Notes under the pieces: model-generated | Told to the model about the DNA's origin: nothing | What the model saw: the letters and a program-made list of their open reading frames with translations, nothing else | The model's database searches: none | Origin: Aureibaculum flavum | Lineage (GTDB): Bacteria; Bacteroidota; Bacteroidia; Flavobacteriales; Flavobacteriaceae | DNA: 64,000 nucleotides | Reading direction: 5' to 3' | Assembly: GCF_016406085.1 (NCBI RefSeq) | Contig: NZ_JAEHFJ010000009.1 | Span: forward strand, 1-64,000 | Translations under genes and position numbers: made by a program | Part shown: piece after piece, positions 34,206 to 43,454 of the stretch | Numbering within the stretch: the stretch's first letter is position 1 | How the letters are laid out: every line of letters begins with the position of its first letter

Positions 34206-36050
34206 CTAAATACCTTCTACAAATTTTAAAAAGACTTTTTTATGAAGGTCCAGATCCATATTTGGAGAAAGTGAGGCACGTACAATATAATCTTTATCAC
34301 CTTCTTTGGTTGTTCCTTGTGTTGAGGTAGCCGGTATTGTCCAATAACATCCTTTTAACTGACCGTAGCTCACACAGAATTTACTCTCATTAGGAATCTC
34401 CGTAATCATTAAATTGATTAATTTCAAATTCAATGCTCTTTTATGGGCTTCCTTTTCTTCATCAGTATTTCCTGTTGTAGGAAGGTCTAATGAAAACACA
34501 GATGGCGTAAATCCTTGTGCTGCCAATTCTTTTGAAACAAAATTAATTTTCGCATCTGGTAATACTTTATGGATAAAGTTTACAAATTCACGTGTGTTTT
34601 TATAAGCATCGATTATTCTTTGGTTCATAGAAGGCAATTGTTTTGCTAATATCTCATATTGCAAAGCTGTAGCTTCATTATCGCAAATTGTTAGATGCAA
34701 TTCTATTTTCTCCATCAATGCTGCCGTTTTTGTGTTACTTACACAATAGCCAGCAGTACATTTTCCGCCACTAGGGAATTTTGAGCCACTAGCAAATGAA
34801 ACAGTTCTCACTGTTGATAGGATGTCACTTTCGCCTAAAAAGTGGACATTTGGACAAAATGTTTGATCTAAAATAAATACAGGATCAATGGCTATATTAC
34901 CCGTTGGAGTTTTTCTTTCTTTACGTAAAGCTTCTTTTAATTTTTTTAAATCAGGAACTTCAACTCTCGGGTTTGTTGGAATTTCAGCGATGATGTATGG
35001 AATAGCATCTTCTTTGGCAATTTTATCTAAAACGATAGTAATACTTTGTACCATATCATTATCACCATCTACAGGTAAATCTACAATTTCAACATTGTCA
35101 ATACACGCAGCAACACGTCTGGCTTGATCATTTGTACCACCATAACAGTTTGGAGGAACAATAAATTTGATTGCTTTGCCTTTATGATTTTCTAAGGCAT
35201 CATGAATAAGACCCATCATAATTGCATATTGAATAGATAGTCCACTTGAAGCTACGAGTGGTTTCGTATTTGTATTTGTAATTTTTACAATGGAATCTAA
35301 TACACTAGTTTTATTAGCCTCAATATTATTTCTCTCCGTCTCAATAAATGATTGCCCTATAAGCGACTTTAAAGCGGCTAAAGAATTAGCAGGCGTCATT
35401 GCGATGGTTTCTCTTCTTCTTACATGTTGAATATCGGAGACATAACTTTCATTTTCTTTACCATTTACAACTAAAATACTACCCAATTGACCATGAAGAC
35501 CTATAAAAAAGTCAATCAATGGATTCGTATCAATAGCATCAATTTTATCTTGTTCTGAAATAAAAATAGTGCTTCCATTAAACTCAGAAATTTCATCTGC
35601 ATTTTCTACTTGCTTTAGCTCAAAGTTGTAACCATACACGCGTTTTATGATTTCAGCATCAAAAAAGGCTGGTAAAGCATCCGTATAAACGATTTGAGTA
35701 TTTTTATTAGTGAATAGATTCTTTCTTAGCACAGCCAAAATGGGAACTGACTTAGACGAAAAGCTGATTACATTTTCTGATTTTAAATCATGTAATTTAG
35801 CAATAGCCCATTCTAGTACACAAGATAATGGATGACCTAAGCGAATATAATCATACGCAGTAGGTAAATTATTCAGTGCCGCAGCTTCAGAATTATTGTC
35901 ATTAAACAACGTTTCAAACTGCTCTAAAAATTGAGTTTTCGCCAATTTTTCATCATAAATATCTAATCGATGAGTTGTCATACTCAGCCAGCCCGTTGGC
36001 ATATTTTCTAATACATCTTTTATAAAATTGAATATTTTATTTTCTTCCAT
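34206..36050 (-). CDS. PLP-dependent Cys/Met-metabolism-like enzyme, long form
   Basis: 614 residues, unusually long for the trans-sulfuration family (about 390). The N-terminal 230 residues are an extra domain. The fold-type I core follows: SSGLSIQYAIMMGL, PPNCYGGTNDQ, AEIPTNPRVEVPDL, DQTFCPN and the PLP lysine in VSFASGSKFPSGGKCTAG near residue 420. Likely acts on a sulfur amino acid or cystathionine-like substrate, but the reaction is not fixed. ATG 36050 (MEENKIFNF) is preferred; the frame extends nine codons further upstream with weaker starts. Confidence 0.82.
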   Translation of the reverse strand: MEENKIFNFIKDVLENMPTGWLSMTTHRLDIYDEKLAKTQFLEQFETLFNDNNSEAAALNNLPTAYDYIRLGHPLSCVLEWAIAKLHDLKSENVISFSSKSVPILAVLRKNLFTNKNTQIVYTDALPAFFDAEIIKRVYGYNFELKQVENADEISEFNGSTIFISEQDKIDAIDTNPLIDFFIGLHGQLGSILVVNGKENESYVSDIQHVRRRETIAMTPANSLAALKSLIGQSFIETERNNIEANKTSVLDSIVKITNTNTKPLVASSGLSIQYAIMMGLIHDALENHKGKAIKFIVPPNCYGGTNDQARRVAACIDNVEIVDLPVDGDNDMVQSITIVLDKIAKEDAIPYIIAEIPTNPRVEVPDLKKLKEALRKERKTPTGNIAIDPVFILDQTFCPNVHFLGESDILSTVRTVSFASGSKFPSGGKCTAGYCVSNTKTAALMEKIELHLTICDNEATALQYEILAKQLPSMNQRIIDAYKNTREFVNFIHKVLPDAKINFVSKELAAQGFTPSVFSLDLPTTGNTDEEKEAHKRALNLKLINLMITEIPNESKFCVSYGQLKGCYWTIPATSTQGTTKEGDKDYIVRASLSPNMDLDLHKKVFLKFVEGI

Positions 36051-36196
36051 AATTTTCACCATTAAATAGACTGCCAAGGTACAATTAATTAGATTTTTTT
36101 TAAGTTATTTCATCGTGTATTATTGTGCCTCGTCAAAATTTTTTAGCATTATTTTTTCTGTACACCGAATGAATAATTAAAGAAATTAACTATTAT

Positions 36197-38962
36197 TTAT
36201 TCATATAAACTCAATATTTTTTTAACTTCTTTTTTAATAGAATTTATCTGTAGCATTTTCTGTAGTGTTGCAGTTATATTTTTAGGTATGGGTTTATTTA
36301 CAATCTGCAAGACTTCATAATAGTAATGCATAATTTTACTAAAACCTTTGGGGATGTTTTCAAGGTTAATATTGGTAAGAATTACTTCAATGGTTTGATG
36401 TAAAACATCTATAAACACACCTTTTAATTGGAATAAACGATCAAACTGTTCTGCAACACGTGTCATAGGAATAGCATTTGCTTCATTGGCAACCAATTTC
36501 GATGTGGCCAGTGTGAATTCATCCAAATTTAAATATTGATGCGTTATAAGTAAATCTAACCAATCAAAAGCACCAGTACGTATAGGTGTTTTGCTACAAA
36601 ATAAAGATAAAGTAAGAAATAAATAACCTCCTTTATAAAGTGGTACTGGGTATTCTGCGTTATATTTTACTACTTCTAAAATAGACTTTGTTTCGCTGGC
36701 TTCTATATCTGACAGGTAGTTAAATGTGTTTAAAATAAGATTTACATATAAGGGGTCTTGTAAATATCCATCTCTAGAAAACCAATGGCTTACATCTGCA
36801 ATAATAAATTCTGTATTGGTTAGGTGATGTTCTAAGTAACTGTTTTGAGTTACGTTTACGGTATAAATATCTGTATGTTCTATATTTTGTACTAAATATG
36901 CCCAGCTATATTTTCGATTATCAGAATATCTTCGTGCAACGTTCCAGTCCCATTCGATAGGCGTTTTATACCAATCTTGGTTTTCATGTTTTGATTTAGT
37001 GGCTTCAATCGCTTTGTTTGGATTTTTTAGAGCGTAAGCTGTTAGCCAAATGGAATGAAGATTTTTTATTTGTTTTGGATTGAAACTGGCCTTATCGTCT
37101 AATAAAAATGCAAGAATGTCATCATGTTCCTGAGATATAGAAGGTCTTTCTTTTGGTATCGGAGACCCTCTGTTTAACCTACAAATTGCAGAACAGAAAT
37201 CGGTTTCATCAGGTATTTTATTAGCTTTTTTATAAAGTTCTAAGCGTTCAAAAAAGACAACAGGATCAATTTCAAAATGGTTATGGGTTGGTGTACTCAA
37301 CAATGGAAGTACTTTTTTATGCTGAATTTGATCTAAGACATAGACCACTCTTTTAAATCGATAATACAAAGCATACCATCTATTTGCTGTATATAAAAAA
37401 CGATCTTCTTTTTTTACTTTTTGCTCCCATTCCTGTTTTTCCGTACTGAAATTTGATAGCGTAGGCGAGAGCCACATACAAATAAGTTCAGCCACCATAA
37501 CATGATGTACACCTACACGAGCTGTAATATCTAAATATTGTTCTTCTGCAATTCTTTTGGCTTGTTTTAATGCAGGTTGTAAGGTTTTATAATGGGTGTC
37601 TTTGAGATTATAGTATCTAAGAATACCTTCTAAAAATAATTCGTAATCTAACACATCATTACTTTTAAGCACTTTAGAGGTTAGAAAAATGAAATCATCT
37701 TCATTATCTATATATTGTATCTTGTTTTTGGCATTACATGGTTTTGGAATATATGCTTTCTGGTGATAAGTGTCATAAGAAACAGCAACTTCGCTTTCTC
37801 CTAATAAAGCACTCAACGCCGACTTTACTTCAGAATGCATTGTGTCTATAAAAGGAAGTAAAGCTTCTTTTACTTCTTCATTTGGTTCAGGTAAAAGTTC
37901 ATAACATTTTTGTGCAGCCAATTGTACTTTATTATCTTCTTGAAGAAAAATTGGGGCTAAATTAATACAGCATAGTTCAACGAGATTTTTGTCTTTTTTT
38001 AATCCTTTGTAAAGAATTGCCAAAGCCGTTTTTAGTCCGCCAGTTAATTTCTCTGAATAGACAATTCCGTCTAACGAATTTATAAAAAGTTTCCAGTCAA
38101 ATGATTTGTGGCTCGCAATTTTCTTTAACTCTTGTAATCCAAAATTAACAAGTAAATTTCTATCATTATATAACAGTTGTATCAATTGATTTTGGCAAAC
38201 ACTATTTTCTTCAGCGGTAAACGCTAAATCTCTATAAATGTTTTTTGCCCAACCATGCGTGGTCTGTTTAAGCGTTGGGTTATTAAAGGCTTCAAATAGC
38301 TTTTGCTGAATAGTGGCTCGAGGTATGCGACCACTAGTTACTAATTCTATAATAATGGCAGCTATATTAAATTCTCTATCTAAAAAGAAAGCACTATCTA
38401 CACCCAATTCCATTTCAAAAACAGCCATTAATATGTCTATTGTAAAATCGTCTTGAGGAAAGAAAGCATAAAATTTTTCTTTGATGCCTTCTTTAAAATC
38501 CTTGCTGTAACTGGCTCCATGCCATACATTGAATCGTGTTAAGCAAGCCACAAATATTTGACGATCAAAAGGGACTTTTCCTCTGTTGTATAATTCTCTT
38601 ATTACGCTGTACGGAATTCTTGTTAAAAAACTTTCCGGAGATGCGATATCAGCTTTTATTTCTTGATATCGTTTTTCGGGATTTTCTAAATTATAAAACA
38701 CAATTAATTCTGCAATATCAACATCATCAAGTACTTGTAAATCTATGTCTAGTTCTTTTATATTTAAAACACTGGTGTGTATTCTAGCCACAATACGAAG
38801 TATTAGACTTTGTTTTGCTGTATAATTCTCGGTTGACAACTTTAGCAGATGTTCATCAAGATATTTCCGTTCTTCCCACTCTTTTCCTTTAATCCAATTA
38901 CAGGTACCTGTTACTTCTTCATTTTTTATGCGGAGTTCATAGTCTTTACAAATTTTTTTCAT
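36197..38962 (-). CDS. Large helical-repeat protein, DUF6493-like, partner of SWIM protein
   Basis: 921-residue cytosolic protein without enzyme motifs. Long stretches of alternating short helices (for example RIHTSVLNIKELDIDL, ALSALLGESEVAVSYDTYH) suggest a HEAT/ARM-like scaffold. W/Y-rich segments near residues 650-760 are followed by PLYKGGYLFLTLSLFCS and TRGAFDW-like repeats, and the overall plan fits DUF6493. Its start overlaps the stop of the SWIM gene by 4 bp (ATGA type), so the two are translationally coupled. In other bacteria such proteins accompany SWIM, vWA and MoxR-ATPase genes; the last two are absent here. Confidence 0.75.
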   Translation of the reverse strand: MKKICKDYELRIKNEEVTGTCNWIKGKEWEERKYLDEHLLKLSTENYTAKQSLILRIVARIHTSVLNIKELDIDLQVLDDVDIAELIVFYNLENPEKRYQEIKADIASPESFLTRIPYSVIRELYNRGKVPFDRQIFVACLTRFNVWHGASYSKDFKEGIKEKFYAFFPQDDFTIDILMAVFEMELGVDSAFFLDREFNIAAIIIELVTSGRIPRATIQQKLFEAFNNPTLKQTTHGWAKNIYRDLAFTAEENSVCQNQLIQLLYNDRNLLVNFGLQELKKIASHKSFDWKLFINSLDGIVYSEKLTGGLKTALAILYKGLKKDKNLVELCCINLAPIFLQEDNKVQLAAQKCYELLPEPNEEVKEALLPFIDTMHSEVKSALSALLGESEVAVSYDTYHQKAYIPKPCNAKNKIQYIDNEDDFIFLTSKVLKSNDVLDYELFLEGILRYYNLKDTHYKTLQPALKQAKRIAEEQYLDITARVGVHHVMVAELICMWLSPTLSNFSTEKQEWEQKVKKEDRFLYTANRWYALYYRFKRVVYVLDQIQHKKVLPLLSTPTHNHFEIDPVVFFERLELYKKANKIPDETDFCSAICRLNRGSPIPKERPSISQEHDDILAFLLDDKASFNPKQIKNLHSIWLTAYALKNPNKAIEATKSKHENQDWYKTPIEWDWNVARRYSDNRKYSWAYLVQNIEHTDIYTVNVTQNSYLEHHLTNTEFIIADVSHWFSRDGYLQDPLYVNLILNTFNYLSDIEASETKSILEVVKYNAEYPVPLYKGGYLFLTLSLFCSKTPIRTGAFDWLDLLITHQYLNLDEFTLATSKLVANEANAIPMTRVAEQFDRLFQLKGVFIDVLHQTIEVILTNINLENIPKGFSKIMHYYYEVLQIVNKPIPKNITATLQKMLQINSIKKEVKKILSLYE

Positions 38963-40326
38963 AATTCAAATTCTTCAAGTAATTGTTTTAATTCTTTTTC
39001 AGTATTGTTCTTTAATATTTGTGTTGCCAGAATATGTTTACACGCACCTCTATTGGTCTGATGGGTGGCAAACCATGTGCAGGTACACAACGTTTTATGA
39101 GGTGTAATAATTACTTTATGAAAAAGACCACTGCCTTTTATTTTAGTTTCTGTTTCTTCATCTGAATTTTTCACCCACTCATAGTCCCCCTTTTTTATCA
39201 GTTTGAGTGCATTTTTGTATCGCGGATTTAAACTTTCTACGCTACTCATTTTAAAAGGTAGTTTTCGGTAATAGTAGTTACCTTCCTTTAAATCAAAACC
39301 AAGCAAGCCCATGGCCGAAAGACGTGTAGCTACACTTTTAAATTCGATAGAAGGAAGGTCTTTTAATATAGGATCATCTGGCGAAAACTCTTCATTAATA
39401 TGAGCATAGGTATTTAGTTTTTGCATCCATTCTTCAGGTATATCTTCTATCAAATTTTCTAATGTATTTCCTTCTCCAGAAAATCCTCTCCAAAAACTTC
39501 TTGACAGTATGGCTGTAAAACGAACCTTAGAGAGTTCAAATTGAAAAGCGGTAGCTTGTTCTGACGCGGTAGTATAAATTATAAGTTTCTGAGCAAGTGG
39601 ACGTAAATTTTCTAAGAGTCGCAACCGATGAATACCACCAATGCAGATGCTTCCCTTTGTGTTTATTGGAGATAGAGCCGGTTTTTTACCTCTAAAGCTT
39701 AAGTAGTAATCATCTTTAACATCTCCTTTGGGTATAGCTCTAAAAAGTAATTGTATTTGTAATTTATCTAGCACGGCTACTTCCTTCATGGCTGCACTTA
39801 ACAGCTGTACGGTTGCCATACCTTTAATCCATCGAATAGGGAGCGAAACTTTTTTCTCAATAACCTTATGATCTTGTTTTTGCATGACAAACTCTTTTTT
39901 TCCTATTGAAAAAAAAACATGTTCACCTTTATTAATTTTGCTTAATGCAGCAATCATTTCGGTATTGAAGTCTACGTTGGTAGTGCCTTGTTGCAAAAAC
40001 TCACCATCTAAAGCCTCAGGTAAAATAGTTACTTTTCCGTAAACACTACAACATGATGAAAAACCTTCTAAACGAAGTTTTTCACCTCCAGCGGTAATAA
40101 CAGGATCTCGTAATGCACTACCAAGAGGCATAAAATTAGAAGCTACAATTTTAGATAACGTAAGTAGGCTTCTGGCTATGGTATAAGGTTCTTTAAGTTT
40201 TCCCCAAAAGAAACAAGGCACTTCTTTTTCTTCAAAAGACTCGTTATAGTGAGATAAAAAGATTTCGCTTCCGTTCTTTCCTTTTGTAATTGTAGAAGGC
40301 TCGTTGTATTGATAGGTAATGTCCAT
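38959..40326 (-). CDS. SWIM zinc-finger protein
   Basis: 455 residues. The C-terminal SWIM finger is clear: CTCTW near residue 412 and then GACKHILA near 431 (CxCx(n)CxH). Upstream are a WGKLKEPYTIARSLLTLSKIV start and a large beta-rich domain with CSVYGKV. SWIM fingers bind nucleic acid or protein; YehQ-type relatives work with a vWA protein and a MoxR AAA ATPase. The downstream 921-residue gene overlaps by 4 bp. It is the last conserved gene before the accessory array begins at about 40.3 kb. Confidence 0.85.
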   Translation of the reverse strand: MDITYQYNEPSTITKGKNGSEIFLSHYNESFEEKEVPCFFWGKLKEPYTIARSLLTLSKIVASNFMPLGSALRDPVITAGGEKLRLEGFSSCCSVYGKVTILPEALDGEFLQQGTTNVDFNTEMIAALSKINKGEHVFFSIGKKEFVMQKQDHKVIEKKVSLPIRWIKGMATVQLLSAAMKEVAVLDKLQIQLLFRAIPKGDVKDDYYLSFRGKKPALSPINTKGSICIGGIHRLRLLENLRPLAQKLIIYTTASEQATAFQFELSKVRFTAILSRSFWRGFSGEGNTLENLIEDIPEEWMQKLNTYAHINEEFSPDDPILKDLPSIEFKSVATRLSAMGLLGFDLKEGNYYYRKLPFKMSSVESLNPRYKNALKLIKKGDYEWVKNSDEETETKIKGSGLFHKVIITPHKTLCTCTWFATHQTNRGACKHILATQILKNNTEKELKQLLEEFEL

Positions 40327-40648
40327 TAAAACGTTGGTTTTATGCTTTTGTTATTCAGAACGTGTGTGCATTATATTTTTATACTCAAAAATATCAATTC
40401 CATTTATTTTTAACGACATTTTTTGATAAAAGGTATTTGATAGTTTTTTATGGTGCACAATCTATTTTTAAAACTAAGAAGTTGTTGTTTGGTAGTATAT
40501 GATGCCACGTATGTTTCAGTACTGCTGAAACAAATAGAGGTTGCATAGAAAAATAAAAGCTCAATACACCTATTAATCGTATTTTGAGCCTAGAATAATA
40601 GTGTGTAAATTTAATGAAGAAATGGTTTGTTTTTTAGCTCAGTTCTTT
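40327..40648. other. Noncoding left flank of the cassette array
   Basis: 322 bp without a gene. 40556-40648 is part of a 102-bp repeat shared with 44111-44212. Similarity to that second site continues weakly further left through a GAAACATA..T..CATCATA segment. No TAnnTTTG element for the SWIM gene is obvious. Confidence 0.55.
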
Positions 40649-40657
40649 GTTGGCAAC
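40556..40657. repeat. 102-bp 3'-end repeat, copy 1
   Basis: Aligns without gaps to 44111-44212 with about 8 differences. It includes the unit end GTTGGCAA, a conserved TTTGTTTTTTAGCTCAGTTC stretch and a terminator-like hairpin. It lies at the 3' side of the possible HEPN gene. The ParE unit has a related but diverged end (AACAAAGAACT on the - strand next to 43141). Confidence 0.8.
40559..40589 (-). terminator. Terminator-like hairpin after the possible HEPN gene
   Basis: GCTCAA..TAC pairs with GTATTTTGAGC (two-base bulge). On the - strand a T-rich tract (TTTTATTTTT) follows. Same hairpin as at 44114-44144. Confidence 0.5.
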
Positions 40658-40663
40658 TGGGTT

Positions 40664-42235
40664 TTATTCATCCAGTTTAAAATGCTTTTCCAATGTGTTG
40701 AATGTATAAAAGGATTTTACGAATATTTCCTCCAAAACATCAGCATAGTTTTCGTCTGTTATTTCAAAATATTTTAATGCTTTTCTGCATTCCTTATTTG
40801 AATCACTAAAACTATGAGCTATTAAACCTGACCTTAGACTTTGAAGGTTTCTCAAAAATTCAAATAGGTCAGGAATAACCATACTATTCGATTCAAGAAA
40901 TTTTTCAAATTTTGCTATACTTCCTTTTACACCAGAATCAATGTTTCTCACTAATTCCTTTTCGTTTAATCTCTCAATTGTAAGTTTCACGACAGTATGT
41001 GTTTGTTCACAAAATGCCTTGACGTTGTTTGTTGTTATTTTATGAAGAGAAGTAAATAAATATTTATCCTTTTCTGATAATGGTTTATATAATCTCCATC
41101 CGAACTTTTTCTCCCATTTTTTATTAAATTCTTCATATTTTGATTTAAAAAATAAATCGGCAGTCTCTGGATGTTCAGCCCAATTACCTTCAATCATAGT
41201 TTTATAATAAGTTCCACTAATATTCATATTATTTTGAGGTTGGATATTATATTGTTTCCAATGAAGTTGCTCCTTATGAGGTAGTACCCTTAGGTTAGTC
41301 AGAAATACAGGAACATAATCTTTAACGTTATTATCTATTTTTAGCCTAAAATATTTACAACCAACACTAAAACCATCAACATCATAAATAGTTGGTTCAT
41401 TGTAATATTTATTTAGTACTTCTTTTTTGAAATAAGTAACTTTAAAATGATTTCCGTCAGTTTCTGAGCAATCTTCTAGAATTTCTTCACCGTCATTATC
41501 AAAACCAATAATGAATTCTTCATTTTTTGAGTCTCCAAAATCAAAGTGAGATTTCTTTTCTTTATTTGGATGAATAAATACTTTTCCAAGTATCCAGCTT
41601 TGTTTCTTTTCAGAGACGTGCCTAATAAGATGATTGTATGTATGATTCGAAGATTTTGTTGTTTTGTCAATATTCGTAATTTTCCATTCGGTAGGAAGTT
41701 CTGTGGATAAACGCATAAATTCAAAACAAACAACGAAATGCATTTCTTTTAGAGTGATGTATTCTTTTAAATATCGAAGTTTAACTTTGATTGATTTTGG
41801 TTCTACTATTAAAACTTCATCTAAATGACCAAGTTCATCTATAAAGTAAAATTTTCTATTCTTTTTATCCTTAGCTTTTTCGTAAAGATTAAAATAAAGA
41901 ATGAATTCTTCTGAAATATCAAAATATGTAACATATTTTTCGGGAAGATTAAAACTTCTGTAAAATATGAAAGGCTCAATTCCTTCTTCTGCATTAACTT
42001 TATATGAGTTGTCACCAAAAACTGAAGGTTTTCCTTCACTACCCATTAGAAATGGCCAACTGTATTTGTCTTCGGTTTCTTCTAGTTTTTTATTTGAAAT
42101 TAAGGTGCAAAAGACAGTTGACTGGTCGTCTATATCCTCTGAATTACTTTCATAAATAGTCAGCCAACCATTTTCGGAAAATTTTGTTTCAATTCTTTTT
42201 TTTCCATCTTCCAAAAGAAAATAATCTTTTTCCAT
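40664..42235 (-). CDS. Large cassette protein with possible C-terminal HEPN (Rx5H) motif
   Basis: 523 residues from ATG 42235. No signal peptide. Residues 1-350 look beta-rich (FYFIDELGHLDEVLIV; WKQYNIQPQNNMNISGTYYK); residues 360-523 are helical. Near the end RSGLIAH (468-474) fits the R-x(4-6)-H motif of HEPN RNases, with a following SDSNKECRKALKYF helix. This suggests an RNase-type defence or toxin-like role, but the family was not recognised. The frame stays open 35 codons upstream to 42340; those codons encode RFRNENHSPTVGNKA, which is the palindromic unit boundary, so they are excluded. Confidence 0.6.
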   Translation of the reverse strand: MEKDYFLLEDGKKRIETKFSENGWLTIYESNSEDIDDQSTVFCTLISNKKLEETEDKYSWPFLMGSEGKPSVFGDNSYKVNAEEGIEPFIFYRSFNLPEKYVTYFDISEEFILYFNLYEKAKDKKNRKFYFIDELGHLDEVLIVEPKSIKVKLRYLKEYITLKEMHFVVCFEFMRLSTELPTEWKITNIDKTTKSSNHTYNHLIRHVSEKKQSWILGKVFIHPNKEKKSHFDFGDSKNEEFIIGFDNDGEEILEDCSETDGNHFKVTYFKKEVLNKYYNEPTIYDVDGFSVGCKYFRLKIDNNVKDYVPVFLTNLRVLPHKEQLHWKQYNIQPQNNMNISGTYYKTMIEGNWAEHPETADLFFKSKYEEFNKKWEKKFGWRLYKPLSEKDKYLFTSLHKITTNNVKAFCEQTHTVVKLTIERLNEKELVRNIDSGVKGSIAKFEKFLESNSMVIPDLFEFLRNLQSLRSGLIAHSFSDSNKECRKALKYFEITDENYADVLEEIFVKSFYTFNTLEKHFKLDE

Positions 42236-42274
42236 AAATCTATAAGTGTGTCTTTTTTTTGCCTTGTTGCCAAC

Positions 42275-42402
42275 GGTTGGGCTATGGTTTTCGTTGCGGA
42301 ATCGTCCGCGAGGACTATTCCGATATGACCAAGCCTTCATTGCAATATAGAAATTTCCGGAGGAAAATTCCGCCGCAATGAATTATAGCCGTTGTTAGAC
42401 GC
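42275..42402 (-). other. attC-like spacer between two cassette units
   Basis: On the - strand it starts GTCTAAC (fits RYYYAAC) and ends CCGTT at the next unit. The two halves pair imperfectly: AACGGCTAT...CATTGCGG with CCGCAACG...ATAGCC. At about 125 bp it is within the usual attC range and is the most canonical site in the array. A diverged relative of its CCGCCGCA.TGAATTAT portion lies at 49261-49279. Confidence 0.55.
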
Positions 42403-42404
42403 TT

Positions 42405-42815
42405 TTATTTTGAATATATTTTATAGGCCTTTGACAGATTATTTTCCGTTAAAAACTCACATGACGATATTAAATTTCCAGAGATATTTTCAATGTATAT
42501 TTTTTCCGTATTGATTCTTTTTAACGCGTAATCCACCATTGTAAAAAGACCACTCTTTGAGTCCACTACTTTTTTCATTATCCCAAGCCCTAAGTTCGAT
42601 AATGCTATTTGATCTTCTTTTATTTTAATCAATCCTTTTACTTGTAGTTTTTGAAATCCATTTGAGAGTTCTTCTAAAGTGAAAATCGCATGATTCAGCA
42701 TGTCACCTCGAGCAATTATATTAGTCAGTTCAATTTTTTTCCATTCCAATTCATAATTAGAAAGTGCCATAAAAACCCATGCATCAGAAAATTCAAAATA
42801 ATTTATTTTACTCAT
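42405..42815 (-). CDS. Small cassette protein, possible winged-helix fold
   Basis: 136 residues from ATG 42815 (MSKINYFEFSDAWVFMALSN). The pattern IARGDMLNHAIFTLEELSNG then FQKLQVKGLIKIKEDQIALS looks like helix-helix-wing, so DNA binding is possible. The C-terminal half is helical. No family recognised. A GTG at 42830 in frame lies inside the unit end GCACCTAAC and is rejected as start. A repeat-borne promoter at 42961-42992 points at it with a leader of about 140 nt. Confidence 0.55.
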   Translation of the reverse strand: MSKINYFEFSDAWVFMALSNYELEWKKIELTNIIARGDMLNHAIFTLEELSNGFQKLQVKGLIKIKEDQIALSNLGLGIMKKVVDSKSGLFTMVDYALKRINTEKIYIENISGNLISSCEFLTENNLSKAYKIYSK

Positions 42816-42891
42816 CTTATTTAATTGCACCTAACATATGTATAACTCTATTGCAGTTATATTGCCTATAGTTACAATTATGTTTTTCATG

Positions 42892-43000
42892 AATTACGTA
42901 GCTAAAACCAACAGCACTTTAAATAGGTTGGAGTAGGGGTTTTATTTAGCGACATCCTTTCAAATATATAAATAAAATGGCAATAACACAAATGAAAAAC
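42892..43000 (-). repeat. Promoter-hairpin element, copy C (partial)
   Basis: Shares AATTACGTAGCTAAAACCAA, CAGCACTT, GGTTGGAGTAGG and TTTTATTTAGCGAC with the copies at 43773 and 48402. It contains a hairpin (42901-42950) with GCTAAAA/TTTTaTTTAGC and CCAAC/GTTGG pairings. It lacks the GC-rich second palindrome. Confidence 0.75.
42961..42992 (-). promoter_or_regulatory. Promoter in copy C: TTTG-N20-TATATTTG
   Basis: On the - strand TTTG (42992-42989), exactly 20 nt, then TATATTTG (42968-42961). This is an excellent fit to the Bacteroidota -33/-7 promoter. The spacer sequence differs from the other two copies while both boxes are kept. Confidence 0.7.
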
Positions 43001-43154
43001 TACTCTTAATTATTGTTTGTAATAAGATGTTAAAATAGACTTTGGCTGTTGCTACTTCGAGGTTACCTTACAACCATAATTATAGACAGGCTTTATTGGT
43101 AAATTAATGAGTTTTTACTTGTTTTTTACCAAAGTTCTTTGTTGTGTGCAGTTT

Positions 43155-43454
43155 TTATTCAGCTATTCTTTTCTTCAAATCCATTCTTTCGTGCAATATT
43201 CTCGTTATTTCAACATAATTTTCGTTCAAAGTTCTGTAGAATATTATATGTCGATTTGCACTCATTCCGAGAAGTTGCTTTGATATTCCATCGTAGAATT
43301 TCCCTATGTCTGGGCTTTCTGCAATTTCTTGACAATTAGAAATCAGATCAGCATAATATTTGTCAGCTTGTTTTTCCGACCAAATCTCAAATGTATAATC
43401 CCAAATCTTTGATAAATCCTCAACAGCTTTATTGGTTAACTTATATTCAGCCAT
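43155..43454 (-). CDS. ParE/RelE-superfamily toxin
   Basis: 99 residues. YKLTNKAVEDLSKIWDYTFE, WSEKQADKYYADLI, GKFYDGIS and the C-terminal HIIFYRTLNENYVEITRILHERMD match ParE. ParE toxins usually poison DNA gyrase; RelE relatives cleave mRNA. The start overlaps the end of the ParD gene by 8 bp. Type II modules are frequent passengers in cassette arrays, where they stabilise the locus. Confidence 0.92.
   Translation of the reverse strand: MAEYKLTNKAVEDLSKIWDYTFEIWSEKQADKYYADLISNCQEIAESPDIGKFYDGISKQLLGMSANRHIIFYRTLNENYVEITRILHERMDLKKRIAE

Larger units (their letters stand above)
42836..43140. other. Noncoding spacer with promoter-hairpin element
   Basis: 305 bp between the small gene and the ParDE unit. 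It holds the third, shorter copy of the promoter-hairpin repeat (42892-43000). A short hairpin TATAACT/AGTTATA abuts the unit end. The remaining 43000-43140 is AT-rich without further structure seen. Confidence 0.6.
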
